DNA from: Marchantia polymorpha subsp. ruderalis
Lineage: Eukaryota; Streptophyta; Marchantiopsida; Marchantiales; Marchantiaceae
Direction: 5' to 3'
Assembly (NCBI GenBank): GCA_037833965.1
Contig: AP031357.1
Coordinates: 392,001-456,000, forward strand
DNA length: 64,000 bases
Shown: positions 51,793 through 63,244 of the stretch, one piece after another
How positions within the stretch are numbered: position 1 is the stretch's first letter
How the letters are laid out: every line of letters begins with the position of its first letter
The notes under the pieces: model-generated
What the model was told of the DNA's origin: nothing
Databases searched by the model: none
What the model saw: the letters and a program-made list of their open reading frames with translations, nothing else
Translations under genes and position numbers: made by a program

Positions 51793-54700
51793 TTGCCTCG
51801 CGACCTTAATGGTTCTACAAAACGAAGAAAAGGCGATGTTGGAAGAAGGCAATGGTTGGGAGCTCATGGAAGGGGTAAGAAGCAAGCTCAACTCATTGTC
51901 ACTGATGGTTTCATGGAAGGACACAAGGTGAGAGTTTTAATTGATCCTGGAGCAACTGAGAATTTTCTATCAAGGAGTGTTGCTATGAAGTTAGGTTTGA
52001 TGTTGATGAAGGACGTGAGTGAAGAAGTTGAATTGTCAAACGGGCAAACTGAAATAATAGAAACACTACCACGGAGTGTAGAATTATCCATAGGTAGATA
52101 CAATGAGAGCATTGAATGGAGAGTAATTCGTTTAGCTCGATATAATGTCATCCTTGGAATGCCATGGATGGAACAATATAATCCGAAGGTAGATTGGAAA
52201 AGAAAAGTGATTACAAGTAGTGCATGGAAGATCTATGGAGATAGAATTAGATCTCAAAATAGGAATTTACCCCTCTTTGTGATGGGTACACCATCCATTT
52301 CCAGAGATGATGTATGTTTTCTTGGACTTATAAGAGATTATGGGTCCACGGACAAACCTTACATCCCGGAGTCCTTGAACGACATTTTTATGGAGTATAA
52401 AGATGTTTTTCCAAATGATCTAATTGCAGGATTACCACCAAAGAGGCGAGTAAATCACAAGATTGAGGTGATACCTGGAAGTACACCAACTTGCAAAGCT
52501 CCATATCGTTTGGCTCCAAACGAATTGAAAGAATGCAAAGCTCAAGTGGAGGAGATGTTGAGCAATGAATTCATTCAACCAAGTGTTTCACCTTATGTAG
52601 CTCCAGTACTCTTTGTGAAGAAGAAGGATGGATCCATGAGACTATGTATCGATTATCGCGGGTTGAATCAGCAAACGGTGAAAAACAAATATCCATTACC
52701 TCGTATGGATAATTTGTTTGATCAACTTCAAGGAGCGAAGTACTTCACCAAGCTAGATTTGAGAAGCGGCTACAATCAAATTCGAATTATAGATGAAGAT
52801 GTCCACAAGACAGTTTTTTGTACTAGGTATGGACACTTTGAGAAACTAGTGATGCCTTTTGGTCTCACTAATGCACCAGCTATATTCATGGGATTGATGA
52901 ACGATATCTTTTGCCCTTATCTAGATAAATCTGTCATTGTTTTTCTAGATGATATATTGGTGTATAGCAAAACTTTGAATGATCATAGAAGTCATTTACG
53001 AGAGGTACTTCAAGTTTTAAGAGACAATCAATTGTATGCCAAAGCTTCAAAATGTGAATTTGGCAAGTCAGAATTAGATTACTTGGATCATAGAGTTACA
53101 GCTACAGGAATCCAAGTGATGAGTGAGAAGATAAATGCCATTCAGATTTGGATAACACTTGAGGATCAAACTCAATTGAAGAGTTTTCTAGGGCTCACCG
53201 AATTCTATCGTAGATTTGTGAAAGGTTTTGCTCGCCTAGCTTCGACCTTGACTTCCATGTTATGGAAAGGTCAAAAATGGAGATGGGGAACAACTCAAAA
53301 GTTAGCTTTTCAAGCATTGAAAGATGCTTTGTTACACGCACCTATTCTCAAGTGGTATGATCATAACCGTTCTATCAAGTTGGCCACTGACGCATCAGGT
53401 ACAACAGTAGGTGGCATACTTAAACAAGAATGGGAGGATGGATAGCATCGAGTTGCTTTCTATTCTCGAATGTTAGTGGCGGCGGAACAAAATTATCACA
53501 CGACAGAACTGGAGAAGTTAGCCATCGTGTTGGCAACCAAACATTGGAAGCATTACTTGGGTGATAAGGAGTTTGTGGTGGAGACTGATCATAAATCCTT
53601 GGTTTATTTGGAAACTCCGAAGGATCTGTCCAAACGACAAATTCGATGGACAGAGTGGCGTCAACGCTTCAACATGAAGATTGTGTACGTGGAGGGAAAG
53701 AAGCAACTTGCAGATGCTCTCACACGCATGCCTTGTTTGAATCATGTTGCAGAAGTGAAAAATCAAGCGAATTGATGGAGCAAGATGTCACAAGCCACAA
53801 AGGAGGATGAAGAGATCACTCGGGCACTACAAAATGGAAAGGCCGAGAAATCTCGAGGTTTGGCGTTTTACAATCAGCGTATATGGATTCCACAAGATCA
53901 CAATTTGCGCACAATGATTTTGGGAGAAAGTCATGATACAGCCATTGCAGGTCATGTGGGAGTGGAGAAAACCGTGTAGAGTATACAACGAGTGTACTAT
54001 TGGCCCAAAATACATGAGGATGTGGAGTCTTATGTTAGAAGTTCTGTTGCTTGTCAACAAATCAAGGCAAGTAATCAAAAACTAGCGGGTTTATTACAGC
54101 CTTTTCCTATTCCCGAACAACGGTGGAAACATGTCACCATGGATCTTGTATGTGAGTTACCAAGGATTTCGTTAGGACATGATTCAGTGGTGGTTTTTTT
54201 GGACAAATTGAGCAAGATGATTCACATCAGGCCAACCACAAAAACACTAACAGCTCCACAACTAGCTCAATTGTATCTAGATGCAGTTTTTGTGAATCAT
54301 GGCTTAAGCAAAGTGTTAATCACGGATAGAGTTACTCACTTCACTAGTTTATTTTGGAAAACTTTGTTTAGTTTTCTAAAAACAAAACTAGCAATGTCAA
54401 CGGCCTATCACCCTCAAACTGATGGACAAACGGAGAGGGAAAATAGAACCATAAAGTATATGCTACGAGCATTCACATTAGAAGACCAAGAAGAGTGGTA
54501 CAACCTTTTGCCACTTGTGGAATTTGCATATAACAATTTTGTTAATGCATCCACAAAAGTGTCTACATTTTTTCTTATGTATGGAGCTCATCCTATAACT
54601 CCTTCAAGTTTGATGAGACTTCCCAAAGAAGAGGAGTTTTCGATCAAAGTTGAAGCAGTCAACGAGTTTGTGAAGCATATTCATCGAGGACTACATCAGG

Positions 54701-55221
54701 TCAAGGAGAAGTTGGTGATAGCTCAAAATCGGCGAAAGCAGCATGCCGATGCTCATTGTAGAGAAGTGGTTTTTGAGGTTGGAGATCACGTTTGGTTATT
54801 TACAACGAATTTGTCTCTTGTAGGAACACCCAAGTTGAACCCTAGGTTCATTGGTCCATTTTTTATTTTGAAGCGTGTTGGTGAAGTGTCATACAAGTTG
54901 GAAATTCCGTCACATATGAAAGTACACCCAGTATTTCATGTGTCACGATTGCGAAAACATGTACCACGACCAAAACAATTCACCAACCAACCAGCACCAC
55001 CTCCTCTTCCAACCTTGATAGCAGATCATGAGGAGTTTGAGTTAGAAAAGATCCTCAAGAAACGTATTCGAGGTCATAAATATCCCAAAGTAGAGTATTT
55101 GATTCAATGGAAAGGTTATCCATCGTATGAATCAACTTGGAAACCAGCTAAAAATTTAGCAAATGCACCTTTGATAGTTCAAGAGTTTGAACGTATGTGC
55201 AACGATGACGTTGCATCTTAA
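51793..55221 (+). pseudogene. Chromovirus pol: protease-RT-RNase H-integrase-chromodomain, 3 in-frame stops
   Basis: A single frame to TAA 55219-55221, interrupted by TAG 53443, TGA 53773 and TAG 53977. Protease: [13 protein letters not shown] (about 51925). [27 protein letters not shown] and the catalytic FLDD at 52941-52952. RNase H: KLATDASG (about 53380), TTELEKLAIV, ETDHKSLVYL. Integrase: H..H part HDTAIAGHVG (about 53933); the C..C part keeps only the second Cys (SVACQQ, about 54043). The core has MDLVCELP, ITDRVTHFTS and TAYHPQTDGQTERENR. A chromodomain (VEYLIQWKGYPSYESTWKP, about 55090-55150) closes the protein and would direct integration to chromatin marks in active relatives. Confidence 0.93.
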
Positions 55222-55234
55222 AAGGAGGGAGGTT
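55221..55234 (+). other. Chromovirus polypurine tract
   Basis: aaaaggagggaggt-type purine run between the pol stop and the 3' LTR, the expected plus-strand primer. Confidence 0.75.
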
Positions 55235-56049
55235 TGTAACCATCTTTAATTAATTAGAACTAAAGTAAAAATTACTCTAAATATTGATATAGATACTTTA
55301 GTGTGCACTAGTGTAACAATCTTTAGTTAGTTAGAACTAAAGTAGAGGTTACTCTAAATATTGATGTAGATACTTTAGTGTGCATTAGTCATAATTGCCA
55401 CGTCAGCGATCCGCGCACTTGGTAGGTACAGAGTGGATGTGTTAGTTGACAGTGCCATGTTAGCAATCCGTGTGCTTGTAGGTAAGGATTGAGTGTGTTA
55501 GTTAGTGTGTTAGTTGGGTGCGCCACGTCAGCGATCCGTGTGCTTGTTAGGGTTATCCGCCACGTCATCCATCCACTATGAGTGGGATGGATGGTGGGGA
55601 TTAGATCTTATCACCTTGTACTTGTTGGTGAGAGCTATATAAGGGAGAGGAGAACCATTGTTGGTATCTCTCATCTTCAGAGTTTGCGTTTCTATCTTCG
55701 AGTGAGTTTCTCTCCAAACCTTAGTGTTACAACTAGTCATAGCTTACAAGTCAGCGATCCGCGCACTTGGTAGGTACAAAGTGGATGTGTTAGTTGACAG
55801 TGCCACGTCAGCAATCCGTGTGCTTGTATGTAAGGATTGAGTGTGTTAGTTAGGAGCTCCACGTCAGCGATCCGTGTGCTTGTTAAAGTTATCCGCCACG
55901 TCATCCATGCACTATGAGTGGGATGGATGGTGGGGATAAGATCTTATCTCCTTGTACTTGTTGGAGAGTGGAACCATTGTTGGTATCTCTCATCTTCAGA
56001 GTTTACGTTTCTATCTTCGAATGAGCTTTTTCTAAACCCTAGTGTTACA
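55235..56049 (+). repeat. Chromovirus 3' LTR, split by a solo LTR
   Basis: The LTR is in two parts, 55235-55311 and 55737-56049. Compared with the 5' LTR it shows mainly G-to-A changes (for example ttagttagtt to ttaattaatt, tagggtta to taaagtta) and a deletion of about 20 bp between 'tacttgttgg' and 'gaaccattg' that removes the TATA box. It ends aaaccctagtgttaca. Confidence 0.9.
55312..55731 (+). repeat. Solo chromovirus LTR inserted in the 3' LTR
   Basis: 420 bp, TGTAACA...GTGTTACA, same family as the 5' LTR, flanked by perfect 5-bp target duplications actag (55307-55311 and 55732-55736). TATA tatataag is retained. It represents a later insertion of a full element reduced by LTR-LTR recombination. 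Confidence 0.95.
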
Positions 56050-56054
56050 CGAAG

Positions 56055-56288
56055 TGTTGGATTTATCTTAATATACTTTTAGAACGTTACACTTTTGATG
56101 CACTATAGCGATCTCACTGTGGCACTGTAGAGCTACCAAGGCTATAGGCAAGTGATGGCTTTAGGTTAAGCCGCCACACAGTGCCGCACACACACACAGG
56201 CCGTCCCTTGATAGATTTGTGCACATGTACTTAAGTGGTGTTTTTCAATAACAAAATCAATTGTGTGGTCACATCTTTCTTTCCAACA
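56055..56288 (+). repeat. Copia 3' LTR
   Basis: Partner of 44362-44601, starting right after the chromovirus target duplicate cgaag. It contains a (CA)n expansion near 56190. Confidence 0.9.
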
Positions 56289-56645
56289 AAAGGAGTAGAA
56301 AAAGGTGTTACTACAATCCATATGTGAATTCATGATATCATTCTTATACAAGTAAGAGATAGTCGCAATTCTGAATTGATTGTGTCTTATAGTCCCACAT
56401 GATTGTACCTCATTTCATTACAGGTTTCACTCTTCTCAAACATATATAAAACATAGCTTTTTGTATGATGGATCGATTCTAATTTTGCCAACAGATTTGT
56501 CAAATTCAACTAAGAAAATTCCTACAATGCTAACAATTATTGTCGTACTTGTTATTTTTTCTGCCGCATCTTGTAAAACTTCATAAACCTTAACTCCAAG
56601 TACAACTTACTTGGTCAATAAACTTAATCCAATTCTATGTGTTCA

Positions 56646-57053
56646 TGTAACCATCTTCAGTTAGTTAGAACTAAAGTAAAGGTTACTCTAAATGTTAATA
56701 TAGATACTTTAGAGTACACTAGTTGTAGCTGCCACGTCAGCGATCCTTGCGCTTGGTAGGTAGAGAGTAGGTGTGTTAGTTGACAGCGCCACGTCAGTGA
56801 TCCGTGTGCTTGTAGGTAAAGATTGAGTGTGTTAGTTGGAAGCACCACGTCAAGGATCCGTGTGCTTGTTAGGGTTATCCGCCACGTCATCCATCCACTA
56901 TGAGTGGGATGGATGGTGGGGATAAGATCTTATCTCCTTGTACTTGTTGATGAGAGCTATATAAGGGAGAGAAAAACCATGGTTGGTATCTCTCATCTTC
57001 AGAGTTTACGTTTCTAACTTCAAGTGAACTTCTCCCTAAACCCTAGTGTTACA
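56646..57053 (+). repeat. Second solo chromovirus LTR
   Basis: 408 bp, TGTAACC...GTGTTACA, with all LTR landmarks (CACGTCA cores, gataagatcttatc, TATA, aaaccctag). The flanks gttca and gtttc match poorly, so the target duplication has decayed or the insertion recombined with another copy. Confidence 0.92.
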
Positions 57054-59053
57054 GTTTCCAACCAAATTGAAGTCAATTGCACCTTCAAGAAAACCGCCAA
57101 GACCTGAGAAATCTTATTATCTAAACTTGCACCTTCTTGATCTTGCTTTGATCCGCAAATCCACATACCATCCGTCAGACCATAGCAACTGCTAATGTCA
57201 CGAGAACCAAAGCTTAATACAATTATTGATATGAGAACAATCAAAAATTGCTAAATAATCAAATAGTACAAGTTGATGTTAGCAATACACCATAGCCAAC
57301 CCATTGAGAGTTACTTCCAACCCTACAAATCATAACCCAAAAAATTGAAGGTTCTTCAAATGGTCGCTACTTCAACTTAGGATTAATTCAACTAGAAGTA
57401 ACTCAAATTTGATACTAACTATTCACAATACATATATAAATATAGATTGTAATATACATATTTTATTTAATTTAAATATATTTGTATATAAATTATATCA
57501 CAAAAAAAAAATCAAAGTATATTAAAATATTTGTTGTGATGAAATTTTCTTTCATCACATCAAATTGAGCATTAATCTTGTTTAAATAAAATGCAAAATA
57601 TAGTCAAATGATAATATTGTGTCCCAAGATGTATAAAACTCAATTTATTTTCAAAAAATTCAATTCAAGAGGTGATGAATAATGATGATGTTTGTTTGAG
57701 AAAAATTTATCAATCAATCATTTCATCTTGATTTGCTTTGAATTGTAAATCTATTTTGATTAAAAAAAGGTTTTTAAAATCTAAAAACATGAGTAATTTA
57801 ATCATGATTTGATATGATATAAGATGATATACAAGATGACATTCTTGCCTTTTGGAATTTAAAAAACTAGAGAAATTTTATGTTTGAAGATGATGGATTT
57901 TTTAATAAAGATCTATTAAAAAAATTGTGATATGTAATGTAAATTGTGATATGTAACAATGATGTAACATTAAATAATCAATAGCTTAATGATGAAAAAG
58001 ATTAAGACTTGCTTGGAAGATTAAAGATTTGTTGTTAAGCATACGTTCTGCAAAATACATGCATGCATGCATGAAGGTTTTTGAACTAATAGTTAAGCAA
58101 AAATATGATTTCTGATTATCAAATAAACACATTTTGCGAAACAACTAACAACTAATCTAAATCGATTCAATGAGTTCAGGATTAAATCAACACATTTCTT
58201 GAATAATTTATTTAAAAATTCATTTGATTAAATTTTTCAATTTAAATATAAGAGTTAATATTTCATTTGTAAAACTATGATAAATCAATGCAAAAGATGT
58301 ATTGATGAGTCAATATATTGATAACAACAAAAAATTATATGAAAATGATTTGCTATATGATAATTATGCTTTATGATGTCAATATTATAATCTTCACAAT
58401 TTAAGATATGAATAAAATTTTGAATGGTGCTTGTTTGCATTGTAATAGTTATTAAAAATTTTGATTTACTGAAAAAAATGATTCAATTTTGATAAAAATT
58501 GATTAATCTTGTTGAATTGAAGGTACTGAATTCATCAAAATTCAAATGATTGATGGTATTGTAAGCACATTTGAATGTTTTGATATCTTTTGGCTGATAG
58601 GTAAAAAATCTTATTGAAGTTGAATAATGAACAATAGTCAATATTTGACTAAAGTTATTTTGATCATCATTAAATCAAGCTAGTTGTGATTAAGCTATAA
58701 GAATTTATTTAGAAAAATAATTAAAGTTGCGGTTGAACATCAATCATTTGTTATTTTTCAAAAATTTAGATTTCAAAATCATGAATATTTCTCAAGATGT
58801 GATCAAAATGATCAAGTATTAATTTTGTGTCAAGTTGAGAATCTAGAAGTTTAAAGATTTTCAATCACATGTCAATAACTCAACATAAAGAGAGTTATAC
58901 TCTAGAAGGTTTAGTTGATATGATTGATGTCATGTTGTCATGTTATTTTTTTTACAAACTATTAATATCAACCAAGATAAATATTAGAAAAAACAAATGA
59001 CATTGTAAATATCATTGGATCACATCATGTTAATGTTGAAGTAGTATAAGTAG

Positions 59054-59089
<36 letters not shown>

Positions 59090-59233
59090 TTAAAAAATTG
59101 GAAAATACCTTTGTGTGAAACTTGTTTTATCATGAAAATTTTATCCTAATGCTTAAATTTGGTTTTTAAGAGTTGATTTGAGTGATAAATGAAAAGATTA
59201 TTCATCCATGATATTTTGTTAAGAAGCCATATT
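57054..59233. other. Very AT-rich non-coding stretch
   Basis: From about 57.25 kb the DNA is extremely AT-rich with many short runs and no gene. It includes a tgca repeat at about 58060-58074 and an (AT)n run at about 59056-59087. Confidence 0.5.
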
Positions 59234-59470
59234 TGTTGAGGTCAACTCCGATTAAGGAGTAACCTCATGTTCTAGCTATTTATAGCCAGGTGTGTCTTTG
59301 GGTATAAATATACCCCCAAGTCCAAGGTTTTTATCAGAATCAGTATTCATTGGTTAGTAAACCTTCTAGCATGTTTCAACCGTGGACGTAGACTTTGAGG
59401 ATGAACCACGTTATATAAATGTCTCGTATGATTTTCATGTGATTCTTACTTGTTTTTAGGTTTTACGTCA
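59234..59470 (+). repeat. Copia-type LTR-like block (solo LTR or remnant)
   Basis: It starts TGTTGAGGTCAACTCC, passes two TATA-like elements (tatttatagcc near 59277, ggtataaatatacc near 59301), and contains 'caaccgtggacgtaga' followed by 'gaaccacgttatataaatgtctcg', the layout typical of the 3' part of many plant copia LTRs. A plausible end is ...acgtca at 59470. No internal region or partner LTR is in the window. Boundaries are uncertain. Confidence 0.45.
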
Positions 59471-61939
59471 AGAATATTCAATCCAAATGAATTTAATAGT
59501 AACTCACATATTCTTTTAGTAGCACAAGAGATACAATCAAAATAGGTTTCCATCAACACATCCAAACAATATTCATCATGTTCACATATATAACAGAAAT
59601 TCATATGATATTTGTCTTTAAATCATCATTAGACATACCAAATCACAACGCCTTATGTATGGATCAATGTGTCTTGAACGAGCCATATAATACTTCAACC
59701 ATGAAAATAAATCTAAACTCTTCAACCTTGGGGAGCTCCACAAGGCCATTTTGTAGGAGTTGGGAGATGCATGCAATGAGACATGAATACGAATGGTATT
59801 CCCAAGTGCATGTATGTAGGTAAGTAAAATAATCATGGATCAATCCACTTTTTTCTAGATTTTACTGCACATAAGGAAAAATTTCTACTAGCGCGCTATA
59901 TAATAGAGGAACGAATAACTATAATTCACTTAGATTTAATCAGCCCTCACTCTACTGTAGGCAGTTCTTTTATTGGTCAATACAAGATAGTCATAGATGC
60001 AATAGGAATTGTAGAGTGTTTCACCCATCGAATAGTAACGTTGAAGGCTAATTAACCCTAAGTGAATGATAACTAGCTACTCCCTACGGAAATGATATTA
60101 TATAACATTCACTCTCATGTGACAACAAACCGTCTGCCGGACAAATATCAAACCACGTCCATGTTGTATAATATGGGAAGCAAAGATTAACATGTTAAGG
60201 AATTTACGAAAGGCTTCAACCTACTTTTCGGAGATGGAAATAATTGCAGTTTGTAGAGAGCAGGTAAGACGGTTGGTGGCACAACAATCATGAGCACCTC
60301 TCAACATGATATGAATCCTCCGTAGCAGGATTGCATAGCCTTTTTCCATCATTTTCTCATGTACAGGACGGCACCAGGCTCGTCGTAGAAAAACTGGTAG
60401 GGGTGTGGGTACTTACGTCCTTGGCTCCCTTTCCACATCCATTGTGCTCAAGTACACATCACCCAAGTACGATGTGCACATCGTTCGCACGGTAGTTCGG
60501 AAAGTGATTTATTTACTTTGTGTACTGGGAACCATATTTCCAACAGTGTCACAGTATTCCCACATAATCTCTTCGTCTCCAACAGATTTCCGGATCCCAA
60601 GAATCCTACTTCCAGAAAAATTAATTGACCCAATTAAGTGTCAGGTAATGACATGAACTCGTCAAGCAGATCGCCATTGATCTGAGATCGACACAGCACT
60701 ACGATGCGATGTTGCCACCTAGCAATCTTCTGACAACTCAGGTACGGAGTCTTAATGAGTATCACATCTACGCATGAAGTAAATTTCTCCCTCGACAACC
60801 CCACACACAATGGCAGTCCCTCCTTTCTTGCATATACAGAGGGACAGTGCGGCAAATACGGATGGGATGGCATCGATGTTCCCTAAAAAGCAAAAGAATG
60901 TGGTAGCTCTGTACTAAAACCTCGCTGTGACCACAAACGAATCACTGCAAGTTCTAGAGTCTAGAACATTTGACCTTGGAAATCCGATGCGCAAACTGCG
61001 ACTCAGAGAGAAAACGAACTTGAGCCACAGAACACGATGACCTCAAGATCTCAAAAAATAATGAAGCGGCCAAAAGGTCGGTCGACCATCATTCGTCTCC
61101 CGTAACAACATTCAACAGTACTGCGTCGCATTCAATGCCATGCAGCCAAGATGATGTTCTGCAACCTGTCTCCTTTGCCCGCGGCAGCCCTTTTCCAGAC
61201 AGCTCCTTGCGCAAGAATCCCTCTGACACCCAAACCTACTCAAGCCTAACTATGCGGTTGAATCTAGAACTCACCAATGGTTCTCCCTAATGCGGGATGC
61301 ATAGGCAGAAACTGCAACATCAAAGATTCCTGTCACAAACACATCGTTGGCTCCCCGAGGGCAAAATCCTCGTCATTAGAAAAAATTCTGATGACGAGGA
61401 TTCTTCCATCTACCGAAATCTCTCTGTAAACCCCCACTGAAAAACTGTATTGACACAATTGTTTTGATCATCTGCTTATTCATATTTTTAATCAGCTTCT
61501 TACATAGTTGAAGGACTCGGAGTGTGCTCGTGCTTGTGCAGACAATCAGAAATAAACTTTGGATCACTTAAGGTCAATCTAGTGATCTTCTTCAGGTCGT
61601 GCACGTTCCGACGTCTGTCAGGAGTCAGATGCCGGTCCCACTTGATCTCGAGTGTTTGAGGGAATGAGGGCCTATGGGGGCCTAGCTCCGTCCTACCCCA
61701 TTGGTTGCATCCCTCTACGACTTGATGGGCTGTTCCCGTCCTTTTGGCTCTATTACTCGGTTTTCGTGATTTAGGCGTTTAGGGAAATACATATGGGGGA
61801 GACAAAGGAGCCAGTCCGTACGTCTCTGCCTTTGAGCTACAACTGGAGTACTGCAAGAGTAACATCACAAATGCATACCTGTGGTCCGCAGGGAGCGAGA
61901 GTCCTCCCGAGGCGGGAGGATTGGACATGAGATTTGTAG
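59471..61939. other. Intergenic DNA, no recognised gene
   Basis: Short ORFs occur but none is recognisable. A perfect 12-bp inverted repeat lies at 61365-61376 / 61391-61402 and an 8-bp one (tcctcccg..cgggagga) at 61902-61920. From about 60.2 kb base composition is balanced, unlike the preceding AT-rich DNA, and parts may be promoter or UTR of whatever is encoded downstream. Confidence 0.35.
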
Positions 61940-63244
61940 GTCGAGTATGTGGAGCAGCAGATTGTGCAAGTTCATGATGATGTTAAAAATGGAAATCGTT
62001 ACGTTCTATCACTCAAGCAAGAAGAAACCTTACTCGAATCTATTCGATGATTCTTCCTAAAAGCGCGTCTTGAATCTCAACTTCTCGGGACCTTTCATCC
62101 AGACAACGAGGGAAACATGCCCATCATGGCTTCACCTCCAAGGCACAGTACGATTATTCATGCTCCCGCTGCACTGGTCCCAGCTAAGAATGCACTCCCA
62201 AGACTAAGCAAGTATGATTGTAAACAGCAAGTTTGGCTGGGTCCGCCTACACATGCAGACCTGGATAGAAAGAGTAACAGGTAAGATTGTGAAGGTACAA
62301 TTCCGCTATAACCCCTGCGCAGCTCACGCACGTACACTGCTGTTAGTCGGACACGAAGTGTGACCGCATGCTTTGAGGCTAATTTGGAAAGCACTTTCCA
62401 AGAGTTGGCGAGAATGTCTTCCTAAGGCGACCATGTCCCTTCTTCGCACCTCGACACAGCAGACAGTTGTAGTGCAAGCAAAGGAGAAGCCAACAGGTGC
62501 TTTCATATTCCAGGAAAGTAAAAGTGGACGTCACGGAAGGATGATGCATGAGGAAGCCTGAGCACAACAGCTTTCAGCAGCTCCAGCTTGTTCGAAGTGG
62601 GCATCCGTCAATCTTATCTACATTGTGATGGCAGGTGGAGTTCCCTGCAGCCCCATGCTCTATTTTTCGCCAGACGGAGCAAGGTACACCGCGAGCCCTG
62701 ATCCCGTCGCGAAGCTGCCTGTCTCCGAAAAGGACATAACTACCCGGGAATGGTTTCAGCCGATGGTACGCGTTCATTAAACAGCACTTGCAGTAGTAGG
62801 AAGGAAAATGTTTGTTTAATGGGAGAGACCTCCAATTTGACAAGCTTCATTCTTGTAATGCCAGCTGTGGTGATGTGAGTAAACACCCCACGATTACCTG
62901 TGTTCACTTTGATGTCGAACAGTAAGTGATGAGCTAACATCGAACATTGAACAACAATTCATAACCTCATCACGCCTACGCATGACCTATGGCCGATCTC
63001 ATGTCTCAGAGGAGTGTCCCAGCAATCCTTCTCTACTCAGTTCACAATGAAGCGGGGTTGGAGCATATCTTCTTAGGTTTGAAACTTGGCTGCAGTTCTC
63101 TCGTCATATGGCACTGGGCATAATCCCTGTCCTTTGACTTTCAGGTCAGAAAAGTTCTCAGTCTGGCTTGAAGAGCATAACTTGGAGTGATCTGGTTTTG
63201 AAAGCCTACTTAAGTCGGATTGTCAGTGGAAGGCAAAGGTTGAG
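61940..63244 (+). CDS. Possible exons of an unrecognised multi-exon gene or gene remnant
   Basis: Three stretches look coding but I cannot join them with confidence. (1) 61940-62280: after an acceptor tttgtag, 36 open codons, a TGA at 62048, then 76 open codons in the same frame with GTFHPDNEGNMPIM and LGPPTHADLDRK, ending at a donor (aacag|gtaag). (2) 62364-62765: one frame with a TGA at 62559, with PTGAFIFQESKSG, then FSPDGARYTASPDP and ITTREWFQPM before a possible donor gtacgc. The last part faintly resembles Cache-type sensor domains. (3) 63145-63244: bounded by ctttcag and ag|gtaagt, with SGLKSITWSDLVLKAYLSRI. The two in-frame TGAs argue for a pseudogene or wrong joins. Confidence 0.3.

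Larger units (their letters stand above)
49601..56049 (+). mobile_element. Ty3/gypsy chromovirus (chromodomain LTR retrotransposon), nested in copia
   Basis: 5' LTR 49601-50013, PBS 50015-50026, gag 50627-51790, pol 51793-55221, PPT about 55221-55234, 3' LTR 55235-55311 plus 55737-56049. Domain order gag - CCHC - protease - RT - RNase H - integrase - chromodomain identifies a chromovirus. Flanks ggaag (49596-49600) and cgaag (56050-56054) are a 5-bp target duplication with one change. Seven or eight premature stops make it non-autonomous today, but gag and pol otherwise hold frame, so it is much younger than the copia host. Confidence 0.93.
44362..56288 (+). mobile_element. Ty1/copia LTR retrotransposon, degenerate, split by a nested chromovirus
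   Basis: Both LTRs (44362-44601 and 56055-56288) begin TGTTGGATTTATC and end CTTTCCAACA; by eye they are about 80-85% identical, so the element is old. The PBS follows directly at 44602. The internal region 44602-49600 has gag with a CCHC knuckle, then protease/integrase, RT with YVDD and RNase H in copia order, ending in a purine-rich tract (gtgaggggaag). There the chromovirus 49601-56049 interrupts it, and the 3' LTR follows after a 5-bp duplicate (cgaag). The outer flanks gaaaa and aaagg do not match as a target duplication. Confidence 0.9.
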
